Shown here: piece after piece, positions 9,406-16,456 of the stretch
Layout: each line of letters begins with the position of its first letter
Position numbering within the stretch: the first letter of the stretch is position 1
Origin: Chryseobacterium rhizosphaerae
GTDB lineage: Bacteria > Bacteroidota > Bacteroidia > Flavobacteriales > Weeksellaceae
NCBI RefSeq assembly: GCF_003385455.1
Contig: NZ_QNUF01000001.1
Location: 124,001 to 188,000 of the forward strand
Direction of reading: 5' to 3'
Length of the DNA stretch: 64,000 nucleotides
Position numbers and translations under genes: made by a program
The notes under the pieces: generated by a model
Databases searched by the model: none
Seen by the model: the letters and a program-made list of their open reading frames with translations, nothing else
What the model was told of the DNA's origin: nothing

Positions 9406-9755
9406 TTTCGTAGTGTTTTTACCCTTTGTTCTACTCGCAAAATTATACATATTGTAGCAGCAAAAACATCCGTATTTTCACGGTATTTTATATGGGGATT
9501 TTCCTGATAACTCGATCATATCTATAGCGATTTCTGAATAGAATCTGGAAAAACAAAATTCCCATGAAACATATTTGTTCAAGATACTTTGTGTAAAAAA
9601 TCAACAAAAACACAAGTAATTATGTTTTAAATTACATTGAATCATGTTATTAGTTAATGAATATTGCGTATATTTAAATCTCTATAAAAGGAAATATAAT
9701 ACAGAGGTATCCGAAAATCTTAAAGAGTAGGAAAATAATACTAAACAAAATAAAT
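9406..9755. other. Intergenic region carrying the promoters of two small genes
   Basis: Holds the reverse -7 element at 9438-9445 and, for the peptide gene at 9756, a near-consensus TATATTTA at 9669-9676, which would give a 5' UTR of about 75 nt. No repeat, RNA gene or longer frame is evident in the rest. Confidence 0.45.
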
Positions 9756-9908
9756 ATGAAAAATTCAAAAAAACTTTCAAGAGAACAGATGAAAGAAGTA
9801 CAAGGTGCTATCCGTTGGTGCAACCCTCAGATTATTTGTCGCGTTACAGAAGACTGCTGCGAAGGATGGGTATGCGGTACACCTGGTCAGTATTGTATAG
9901 CTTACTAA
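9756..9908 (+). CDS. Cys-rich bacteriocin-like leader peptide
   Basis: 50 residues. The N-terminus MKNSKKLSREQMKEVQGA fits the leader found on short Bacteroidetes bacteriocin-like precursors (basic start, LSRxxMKxVxG, small-residue pair at the cut site), here GA rather than GG. The remaining 32 residues hold six cysteines (C22, C28, C34, C35, C40, C47) plus two Trp, so three disulfides are possible. The gene has its own likely promoter at 9669 and its own terminator at 9938. No transporter, peptidase or oxidase gene lies within several kilobases. The leader resembles that of the 71-residue peptide at 62796. A secreted, disulfide-bonded peptide is inferred; an antimicrobial role is only a guess. 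Confidence 0.7.
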   Translation: MKNSKKLSREQMKEVQGAIRWCNPQIICRVTEDCCEGWVCGTPGQYCIAY

Positions 9909-9937
9909 TGATTTCTTCTACCTGGAAGCAAGTATAT

Positions 9938-9966
9938 AAAGAGAGATTGATTTCTCTCTTTTTTTG
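9938..9966 (+). terminator. Rho-independent terminator of the Cys-rich peptide gene
   Basis: AAAGAGAGA (9938-9946) pairs with TCTCTCTTT (9953-9961) across a 6-nt loop, followed by T residues. It lies 29 nt past the stop codon. Confidence 0.8.
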
Positions 9967-10043
9967 TTTTGTACATGGAATAGAAACAAGGGTTGCTCAA
10001 AAAGAAATTTTAAAATCCTTAAATTTGTTTAAATTAAATTTTT

Positions 10044-10691
10044 ATGAGTTTTTTTGAAGAAAAGAATCCTGAAATGGACAGGTATTTGGAGGCACATGCT
10101 TCTTCAGAATCAGAAATACTGAAAAAGCTGAGACGCGAAACCTATCAGAAAACGACACAGCCCCATATGATTTCAGGATATCAGCAAGGAAGACTTTTAA
10201 CCATTATTTCCCAAATGCTGAAACCCCAAAATGTTTTGGAAATAGGAACATTTACAGGATATGCTACATTGTGTCTGGCAACAGGTCTTGCTAAAGATGG
10301 AAAAATTACAACATTGGATGTGAATGAAGATCTTGCCTATCTGCCAAAGAAATATTTTGAGGCAAGTGAATATGCCGGTCAGATTGAATTCAGGCTTCAG
10401 GATGCTAAAGAGTTTTTGAAAGAAACAGATGAGGTTTTTGATCTTATTTTTGTGGATGCTGATAAAGAAAATTATGCAGACTATTTTAGACTCATTAAAC
10501 CCAGAACGAAATCCGGATCGGTAATCATGTTTGATAATGTCTTGTGGTATGGAAAAGTACTGGAAGAAAACCCAAAGCAGAAATCTACGCAGTCTATTAA
10601 AGAATTAAATGATTTAGCGGCAAAAGATGAAGATTTCGAAAATCTTATTTTACCTTTGCGTGATGGAGTAAATTTTCTGAGAAGAAAATAA
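10044..10691 (+). CDS. O-methyltransferase (class I SAM-dependent, catechol O-methyltransferase-like)
   Basis: 215 residues. The SAM-binding glycine motif is VLEIGTFTGYATLCLA at about residues 68-83, acidic motif II is in TTLDVNED, and the metal-binding DLIFVDADKENY lies near residues 134-145, followed by MFDNVLW and LPLRDGVNFLRR, all typical of methyltransferase family 3 (cation-dependent O-methyltransferases). No signal peptide, so cytoplasmic. The substrate cannot be told from sequence. The gene sits between the peptide terminator and an AT-rich inverted repeat, so it is probably expressed alone. Confidence 0.88.
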   Translation: MSFFEEKNPEMDRYLEAHASSESEILKKLRRETYQKTTQPHMISGYQQGRLLTIISQMLKPQNVLEIGTFTGYATLCLATGLAKDGKITTLDVNEDLAYLPKKYFEASEYAGQIEFRLQDAKEFLKETDEVFDLIFVDADKENYADYFRLIKPRTKSGSVIMFDNVLWYGKVLEENPKQKSTQSIKELNDLAAKDEDFENLILPLRDGVNFLRRK

Positions 10692-10773
10692 ATTAAAAGA
10701 TTTAAAAATTAAAAAAAATAAAAGATTTTACGGAATCTGATTTTTTAATTTTTAAATCATTCAATCTTTTAAT
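10692..10773. repeat. AT-rich inverted repeat between the O-methyltransferase and NlpC/P60 genes
   Basis: The left arm (10692-10716) and right arm (10741-10773) are complementary over about 25 bases, apart from an 8-nt insertion in the right arm. The centre contains a smaller AGATTTTACGGAATCT hairpin. It begins immediately after the methyltransferase stop codon, so it could end that transcript or be a decayed repetitive element. Confidence 0.55.
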
Positions 10774-10781
10774 CTTAATGA

Positions 10782-11498
10782 ATGAATAAAGGAATTTGTA
10801 TTGTTACAGTAGCACCGGTCCGTGCTGAAAATTCTGACAAAGCGGAAATTGTTACGGAAATATTGTTTGGGGAAAGTGCTGATATTTTGGAGGTTAATAA
10901 AAACTGGACAAAGATAAAAATGCACTATGATGGTTATGAGGGATGGATGGACACAAAACAGTTAAAGCCTGTAACAGATGAAGAGCTTGCCAACAGAAAA
11001 GTTACTATCGTTACTGAAGACTTTTCTTCGGTACTCATGAACGACGGTAAAACTTTGCTGTCTATGGGTTCTGAAGTGGAATTTCCTGCCGTAGCTTCAA
11101 AAAGAAGTCATGACCTAAGGGAAAGTATTGCCTTAGCCGCACGTGAATTCCTTAATGTACCTTATTTATGGGGTGGTAAAAGTTTCTTTGCCGTAGATTG
11201 CTCTGGTTTTACGCAGTTGATTTATAAAATTCATGATATAAAATTACCAAGAGATGCTTCTCAGCAGGCTGAAGTAGGAGAAGCTCTTACTTTTGTGGAA
11301 GAAACACAGCCTGGAGATCTTGCCTTTTTTGAAAATGCTGAAGGAAAGATTATCCACGTAGGGATTATGCTGGAAAATCAAAAAATTATCCATGCCTCAG
11401 GAAAGGTGAGAATTGATACATTGGACTCCACAGGGATCTTTAATAAAGAAATGAATAAACATACCCATAAGTTAAGAGTACTTAAAAGTGTTATTTAA
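10782..11498 (+). CDS. SH3 / NlpC-P60 (C40) peptidoglycan hydrolase
   Basis: 238 residues. Residues about 1-100 form bacterial SH3-like modules (PVRAENSDKAEIVTEILFGE, NWTKIKMHYDGYEGWMD). Residues about 113-235 are a C40 peptidase: catalytic C140 in VDCSGF, catalytic H192 in IIHVGIM and third residue H204 in IIHASG. There is no evident signal peptide, so it resembles the cytoplasmic dipeptidyl-peptidase VI type that cleaves D-Glu/meso-Dap links in recycled muropeptides. The next gene begins 3 nt after its stop, and waaA follows 12 nt after that, suggesting one transcript. Confidence 0.9.
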   Translation: MNKGICIVTVAPVRAENSDKAEIVTEILFGESADILEVNKNWTKIKMHYDGYEGWMDTKQLKPVTDEELANRKVTIVTEDFSSVLMNDGKTLLSMGSEVEFPAVASKRSHDLRESIALAAREFLNVPYLWGGKSFFAVDCSGFTQLIYKIHDIKLPRDASQQAEVGEALTFVEETQPGDLAFFENAEGKIIHVGIMLENQKIIHASGKVRIDTLDSTGIFNKEMNKHTHKLRVLKSVI

Positions 11499-11501
11499 AA
11501 T

Positions 11502-11972
11502 ATGAAAATTTCCAGCATATTATTAATTGTAAATACACTATTGCTTATTGCAATTTGGGTCTTTACCGGAATTAAATATGCTGCATTACCAGAGATGGTT
11601 CCTACTCATTTTGACTTTCAGGGAAATGTAGATGGAGAATCCGGGAAAACCGCGATCTGGGCCCTTCCGTGTATTGCTACTTTTATTTCTGTTCTTTTTG
11701 TTGGATTATCGAGATATCCCAATTCTACTTTATTGAACGTTCCTAAAAGTTTTCGTAATAAAGAGACTTTAGAGCTGTATATGTTTTCTCTGCAGTTTCC
11801 TGTAATGCTTTTATTTTTAGATATTATTATTGAGAGTGTTCGGGTAGCGGAGGGTAAGCAGACTGAGCTCAGTAATGTCATTTTTTTTATTCTAGGATTG
11901 CTGTTTACAGTGATTGGAGTAGGATTAGTGAAATCAATTCAGGAGAGATTCACAAAGAAATCTAACGATTAA
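11502..11972 (+). CDS. DUF1648-type membrane protein
   Basis: 156 residues with four predicted membrane segments (about residues 5-22, 48-66, 98-115, 126-145). The motif PTHFDFQGNVDG at about 34-45 is the signature of DUF1648, also found in the SdpI immunity family. Function is unknown here; in SdpI-like proteins the domain goes with immunity to a killing factor, but that cannot be carried over without the SdpI C-terminal part. Tightly packed between the C40 hydrolase and waaA. Confidence 0.75.
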   Translation: MKISSILLIVNTLLLIAIWVFTGIKYAALPEMVPTHFDFQGNVDGESGKTAIWALPCIATFISVLFVGLSRYPNSTLLNVPKSFRNKETLELYMFSLQFPVMLLFLDIIIESVRVAEGKQTELSNVIFFILGLLFTVIGVGLVKSIQERFTKKSND

Positions 11973-11984
11973 ATCAAATCAAAA

Positions 11985-13223
11985 TTGAAACTGATTTACA
12001 ACATATTTATTAGCCTTCTCATTTTCGGAATGAAGGTTTTCTCTTTGATTAATGATAAAACTAAAAAAGGCGTTGAGGGAAGAAAGCAGTCTTTGAATAA
12101 AGTAAAAGCCGCTTTTTCAAAAGAAGACAGAGTAATCTGGATGCATGCCGCTAGTTTGGGAGAATATGAGCAGGGATTACCGGTTTTGGAGCAACTAAAA
12201 GAAAGACTGCCGGATCATAAAATTCTGGTGACGTTCTTTTCTCCGTCGGGTTATGAAAACGTTGTTAAAAAGAAACATATCGCAGATGTAATCTGCTATC
12301 TCCCTTTTGATAAAAAAAATACTGTAAAAGACTTTGTATCACAGTTTAATCCTCAACTGTTTTTTACGGTGAAATATGATTATTGGTATAATCTGCTGGC
12401 AGAGCTTAAGAATAAAAATGCAAAAGTTTATGTGATTTCTGCATTATTCTACGAAAGGCAATCTTTCTTTACTTCTTATGGAAAATGGTTTGTAAAACAA
12501 CTTCAGAGAAATGTAGATTGGTTTTTTCACCAGACTAAGTTTTCCCTTGCTCTTGCTAAAAGTGTAGGTTTGGTAAAATCTTCAGTAACGGGAGATACCA
12601 GATTCGATCGGGTCAGACAGCTTAGGCTACGTGATAATCATGTAGATTATATTGCCGATTTCATAGGGAATAATAAAGCAATTGTTTTTGGAAGCTCATG
12701 GCAGGCCGAGGAAAAAATTGCAGCAACGGTATTCCGAAAAAATTCCGGATTAAAACTGATTTTAGCGCCTCATGACTTGAAAAGAGTAGAGCATTTAAAA
12801 AATATTTTCCCTGAAGCATTGTTGTATAGTGAAATACAGACTTCTCCAGCCACAAATCTCAATACTCAACTCTTAATTATAGACAGCATAGGTTTATTGT
12901 CCAAGTTGTATTCCTATGCAGATGTTGCCGTAGTGGGAGGCGGTTTTCATGATGCAGGACTGCATAATATTCTGGAGGCAGCAACATTTGGTATTCCTGT
13001 TATTTTTGGGAATCGGTATAAGAAGAATCCTGAAGCAGATGATCTTATTTCTGTAGAAGGAGGAAGATCTTTTGCTGATGAAGCCACTGCTGCAGAATTT
13101 GTCTTATTTCTTGCCAATGAGGATAACAAAGAAGAATTGGAAACCATGTCTCAGAATGCTCAGAAATTCGTCGACGGAAAGCCTAATTCTACAGAAATAA
13201 TCCTTCAGAAAATTCTATCTTAA
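11985..13223 (+). CDS. waaA: 3-deoxy-D-manno-octulosonic acid (Kdo) transferase
   Basis: 412 residues. A TTG start at 11985 is chosen because it gives the family's N-terminal membrane anchor (residues about 3-21); the next ATG would remove it. The catalytic glutamate is E60 in HAASLGE. Further family marks are SVTGDTRFDRV, GSSWQAEE, and the C-terminal GLHNILEAATFGIPVIFG followed by NRYKKNPEA. The enzyme transfers Kdo from CMP-Kdo to lipid IVA at the inner face of the inner membrane, an essential step of lipid A core synthesis. The tail overlaps the convergent gene ending at 13215 by 9 nt. Confidence 0.94.
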   Translation: MKLIYNIFISLLIFGMKVFSLINDKTKKGVEGRKQSLNKVKAAFSKEDRVIWMHAASLGEYEQGLPVLEQLKERLPDHKILVTFFSPSGYENVVKKKHIADVICYLPFDKKNTVKDFVSQFNPQLFFTVKYDYWYNLLAELKNKNAKVYVISALFYERQSFFTSYGKWFVKQLQRNVDWFFHQTKFSLALAKSVGLVKSSVTGDTRFDRVRQLRLRDNHVDYIADFIGNNKAIVFGSSWQAEEKIAATVFRKNSGLKLILAPHDLKRVEHLKNIFPEALLYSEIQTSPATNLNTQLLIIDSIGLLSKLYSYADVAVVGGGFHDAGLHNILEAATFGIPVIFGNRYKKNPEADDLISVEGGRSFADEATAAEFVLFLANEDNKEELETMSQNAQKFVDGKPNSTEIILQKILS

Positions 13224-13841
13224 AAATCCCTGGCTTTTGATCTCTTTCATAATCGTTTCAAGATCGTCGGGAATCTTTTCGCATTCAAGCCAGTTGATAT
13301 CAAGACCATTATTGATGCAGAGCTTTTGCAGGTAGTGATTTTCAGAAATTTTATGTTGAGTGTCTCTCAGGAGTTCATCAATTTCCATCCAATAGTCTTC
13401 ATCCAGCTTTTTAGCTAAAATCAGATACTTAAATATTTTATTAATAATGTAAAGATACAGCTTGTAGACATTGTCAAATCTCTGTCTGCTGAGGTCTTCA
13501 TTATATTCTAAAATGGCATTGATCATCAGTAAATTAAGAGAAATATCTCCAAATTTATCCGTGGTGATCTTTACATGCTCTGTAACTTCCGCGCTTATTT
13601 TACGGATAATGGTCAGGAAATACTTAGCATTGCCAATATATTTTGAGGCTAAAAGAACCTTTTCCGCCACTTCTTTTTCCATTGCATTTCTTTTATCGTC
13701 CGTGGTTTCAGGATCAATAAGTTCGAAATATAATTTTTTAGACAACAGTTTGTCCTTTCTTAAAAGTCTGAAAATAAGTTTATCCTTATCCGTGCTGGAA
13801 AAAGCACTCAGCGCTATTTTAAATTCTTTTGAATACTCCAT
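13215..13841 (-). CDS. Conserved hypothetical protein next to a GT2 glycosyltransferase
   Basis: 208 residues, mostly helical and charged, without signal peptide, membrane segment or recognisable catalytic motif. I do not recognise the family with certainty. The start codon shares one base with the stop codon of the upstream glycosyltransferase (TAATG junction), so translation is coupled and a related cytoplasmic role is likely. It is last in a three-gene reverse-strand set (acyltransferase, GT2, this gene). Confidence 0.7.
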   Translation of the reverse strand: MEYSKEFKIALSAFSSTDKDKLIFRLLRKDKLLSKKLYFELIDPETTDDKRNAMEKEVAEKVLLASKYIGNAKYFLTIIRKISAEVTEHVKITTDKFGDISLNLLMINAILEYNEDLSRQRFDNVYKLYLYIINKIFKYLILAKKLDEDYWMEIDELLRDTQHKISENHYLQKLCINNGLDINWLECEKIPDDLETIMKEIKSQGFLR

Positions 13842-14596
13842 TAATTAAAAATCTTTGAATACTTTAAAAATCCGTTTACTGCCCAGTTGACAGTGTAATA
13901 CAATGATTTTACAGTAGAAAAGCCCATGAAATCCTTATAGACTAAATATTGGTCTTTGATAATGTCTTTTTTCTTTCTGGAAACACTGTTTTCACGCATT
14001 CTGTATTTCGCCATTGTTTTGTTGATGGGCATTCCTTCAGGAATTACTTTCAAAAGGTTCAGCCACATCACATGATCCTCACGTTTACTTTTTACCGGGA
14101 ATAAAAATTTCCCTACTCTTTTGGTATCATACATGGTTGAAACCGGGGCCAGTCTGCATGTTTTCAGAAGATTTGAGAAAGTAACTACCGTGTCTGCCAT
14201 AAAATCTTTTAATATAGGCTTCAGATGCTCATCACATCGGGAGTAATTGCAGTACACAAGCTCTGCATTATGTTCCTGCATATAATCAGTCATGGTTTCT
14301 ATATATTCCGGATACCAGTAATCATCAGAATCAAGAAAAGCAATATATCTTCCCTGAGCTCTTTCAAGACTTTTATTTCTGGCATTTCCTGCGCCACCGT
14401 TTTTTTCCAATACCAGTAATTTTATTCTGGGATCATTGTACCTCCTGAGGATTTCTACCGTATTATCTTTAGAAAGGTCATCTGTGATCAGCCATTCCCA
14501 GTTGTCATAGGTTTGATTAAGAACAGATTGTATAGTTTCTTCAATGAATTCTGCAGAATTATAACAGGGAGTGATGATGGAGACAAGGTCTTTCAT
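13841..14596 (-). CDS. Family 2 glycosyltransferase
   Basis: 251 residues with a GT-A fold: LVSIITPCYNSAEFIEETIQ at the start, the nucleotide-binding D39/D40, and the metal-binding DSDD at residues 89-92 within IAFLDSDDYW. The family moves a sugar from a nucleotide donor onto a growing glycan or lipid carrier on the cytoplasmic side. Donor and acceptor are unknown. It follows the acyltransferase gene by 24 nt and overlaps the next gene by 1 nt; with waaA nearby, a role in LPS or surface-glycan decoration is likely. Confidence 0.9.
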   Translation of the reverse strand: MKDLVSIITPCYNSAEFIEETIQSVLNQTYDNWEWLITDDLSKDNTVEILRRYNDPRIKLLVLEKNGGAGNARNKSLERAQGRYIAFLDSDDYWYPEYIETMTDYMQEHNAELVYCNYSRCDEHLKPILKDFMADTVVTFSNLLKTCRLAPVSTMYDTKRVGKFLFPVKSKREDHVMWLNLLKVIPEGMPINKTMAKYRMRENSVSRKKKDIIKDQYLVYKDFMGFSTVKSLYYTVNWAVNGFLKYSKIFN

Positions 14597-14620
14597 TTGC
14601 GGTTTTAAATATGTTCAAAA

Positions 14621-15598
14621 TTATAAAAATCTTTTTTCATAAAAGTGCCAGGAAGAAACTCCTATTCCAATTACGGTCAGCATACAGATAATACCCATTA
14701 CATAAGGATTATAATCTTCAAAGAGTCCTAAGGTCTGGAATACCCGGATAACAGGGAAGTGGAATATATAAATGCCGTACGTAAAGTCTCCGTATTTTCC
14801 GAAGTTATTCAGGAATTTAAAAGAGTAGGCAATATACAGTACAATAATGCTGATCATGATAGGAGAGAACAGTTTTATTTTAAAAATAAGATCTATCCAT
14901 ACAGTGATTATAGCGATTATAAAAAGTGTATGCTTGTGTTGGATGAATTTGTCGAAATTAAAATACAAAAGCATCCCGCCAATGAAATAACATAATGATC
15001 CGGGTAATTGTCTTGAGATGGCTGGCTTTCCTGTCATTTCAAAATAATTAAGAAATACCAGTGAAAGAAAATACAGGACAATCAGACTTACATTTCTGTA
15101 TTTGTTGTTTTTTCCGAAGAATAAAAACATGAAGGGAACGGCAATATAGAAACACATTTCTATTTTAAGGGTCCACAATGCACCATTTACAGCCTGGTTG
15201 CCAAATACTCCGGGAAGCCATGGTGATTTAAAATTCATGAAAATTGAATTCCAGAACCAATATTTGTAGACCTGTGTATTGCCGAAATATTCAGAAAATG
15301 GCAGCTTGCTTACAAGACTTAGTAAAACTGTGCAGAGAAATACCACCAATAAATAGGCAGGCACGATTCTGTTGAACCTCTTTTTTGCATAGCTTTTTAA
15401 GCTGGAAGATCTTTCATAACTTCTTGCAATTAAAAAGCCACTGACGATAAAAAACGAAAAAACCGCGACTTCTACTGGGCTGTGTTCTAAAAATTTAAGT
15501 TGAGGAGAGACGCTTAAGGCGCCTAAATGTCCCACAAATACAATGAACGCCAGGAGAACACGGATAAAGTCAAAATTATTTTTCGTTATATCTTGCAT
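14621..15598 (-). CDS. Acyltransferase 3 family membrane protein (OafA/YrhL-like)
   Basis: 325 residues with about ten membrane segments. The N-terminal family motif is present: NNFDFIRVLLAFIVFVGHLG, with R13 and the catalytic-type H24, then SGFLIARSYER and KKRFNRIVPAYLL. These proteins move acetyl or other acyl groups onto sugars of O-antigen or exopolysaccharide on the periplasmic side. It leads the GT2 operon. Length fits the stand-alone type without a fused SGNH domain. Confidence 0.9.
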   Translation of the reverse strand: MQDITKNNFDFIRVLLAFIVFVGHLGALSVSPQLKFLEHSPVEVAVFSFFIVSGFLIARSYERSSSLKSYAKKRFNRIVPAYLLVVFLCTVLLSLVSKLPFSEYFGNTQVYKYWFWNSIFMNFKSPWLPGVFGNQAVNGALWTLKIEMCFYIAVPFMFLFFGKNNKYRNVSLIVLYFLSLVFLNYFEMTGKPAISRQLPGSLCYFIGGMLLYFNFDKFIQHKHTLFIIAIITVWIDLIFKIKLFSPIMISIIVLYIAYSFKFLNNFGKYGDFTYGIYIFHFPVIRVFQTLGLFEDYNPYVMGIICMLTVIGIGVSSWHFYEKRFL

Positions 15599-15799
15599 TT
15601 TTTTCTTTCTTACCTACAAAAATAACTTTTTTAATAAAATAGAGGGCTTTTCGAAGGTTCAATATTTGTTAAATAAAGGCAATATCGTCCTTAAGTGTTT
15701 AAAAAAATGTATAAATAAAGGTTGACTCAATAATTTTTCACAAAAAATAGTAATATAAATCAAAAAAATTATAATTTTAGCCCTTGAAAAAATTGATCT

Positions 15800-16276
15800 A
15801 TGAAGAAATTAGCACTACTATTTGCCGGGTTATCATTATTTGTAGCTACCGGATGTAATGATGATAAAGATCCTGTCATGGAGGCACCTATTGTGGGGGT
15901 CTGGCAGCCTTTAAAGGAAGTGGTTACCACCGTGGAAGTAAATGAGCAGCCGGTTTCGGATGTTATTACGTATTCCACATGTCAGAAAGAATCCAGATGG
16001 AGGTTCAATACTGACGTTCTGGGCAAAAGAACTGACTGGGGAGATACGGCTACACCAGGGCAGTGTGCTATTATTTCTGATAAAAATTTCACCTATACTT
16101 ATGATAAAAGCAGTAAATCTGTACAGATAAAGTATCAGGGGATTGTAGAGCCGGTTACTGCAAAAGTGGTTACCCTCGATGCTACAACGCTCAATCTAGC
16201 AGTAAGAGAAGAAACACAGGATCCGACTGTATTTAAAACAAGAACCTATACTTTCAAGAGAATTCCTCAGCCTTAA
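15800..16276 (+). CDS. Lipocalin-like lipoprotein
   Basis: 158 residues. The lipoprotein signal MKKLALLFAGLSLFVATGC has the lipidated C19, followed by NDDKD. The rest (IVGVWQPLKEV, the two Cys in TCQKESRWRF and GQCAIISDKNFTYTYD, then LNLAVREET) has the strand pattern of flavobacterial lipocalin-like lipoproteins. Ligand unknown. A weak -7-like TAATTTTA lies about 20 nt upstream, and a terminator follows at 16303. Confidence 0.8.
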   Translation: MKKLALLFAGLSLFVATGCNDDKDPVMEAPIVGVWQPLKEVVTTVEVNEQPVSDVITYSTCQKESRWRFNTDVLGKRTDWGDTATPGQCAIISDKNFTYTYDKSSKSVQIKYQGIVEPVTAKVVTLDATTLNLAVREETQDPTVFKTRTYTFKRIPQP

Positions 16277-16302
16277 TAAGTATACTTCAAGATATAAAGC
16301 AG

Positions 16303-16328
16303 ATCTCATCCCAGGATGAGATTTTTTT
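16303..16328 (+). terminator. Rho-independent terminator of the lipocalin-like gene
   Basis: ATCTCATC (16303-16310) pairs with GATGAGAT (16315-16322) across CCAG, followed by a T run. Confidence 0.85.
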
Positions 16329-16385
16329 GTTGGGTACCGATTGGTAATTAATAATAAATTAAATTTTTATTTCTTTTAAAATCAT

Positions 16386-16393
16386 TAATTTTG
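16386..16393 (+). promoter_or_regulatory. -7 element of leuS
   Basis: TAATTTTG, a full TAnnTTTG match, 63 nt upstream of the GTG start. The leader is long but I see no T-box or other clear fold in it. Confidence 0.55.
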
Positions 16394-16456
16394 TGAATCT
16401 TGTTAAAAGAAAATGACATTCAATAGTTAAAGTCTAACATATAACATATATATAAA

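Noticed and set aside
9815..10057. 80-residue forward frame overlapping the Cys-rich peptide
   Set aside because: Out of frame with the peptide and crossing its terminator; the leader and Cys pattern support the shorter frame starting at 9756.
16394..16456. T-box or other amino-acid riboswitch before leuS
   Set aside because: The leader is too short and lacks the T-box sequence or paired stems; T-boxes are also not expected in Bacteroidetes.
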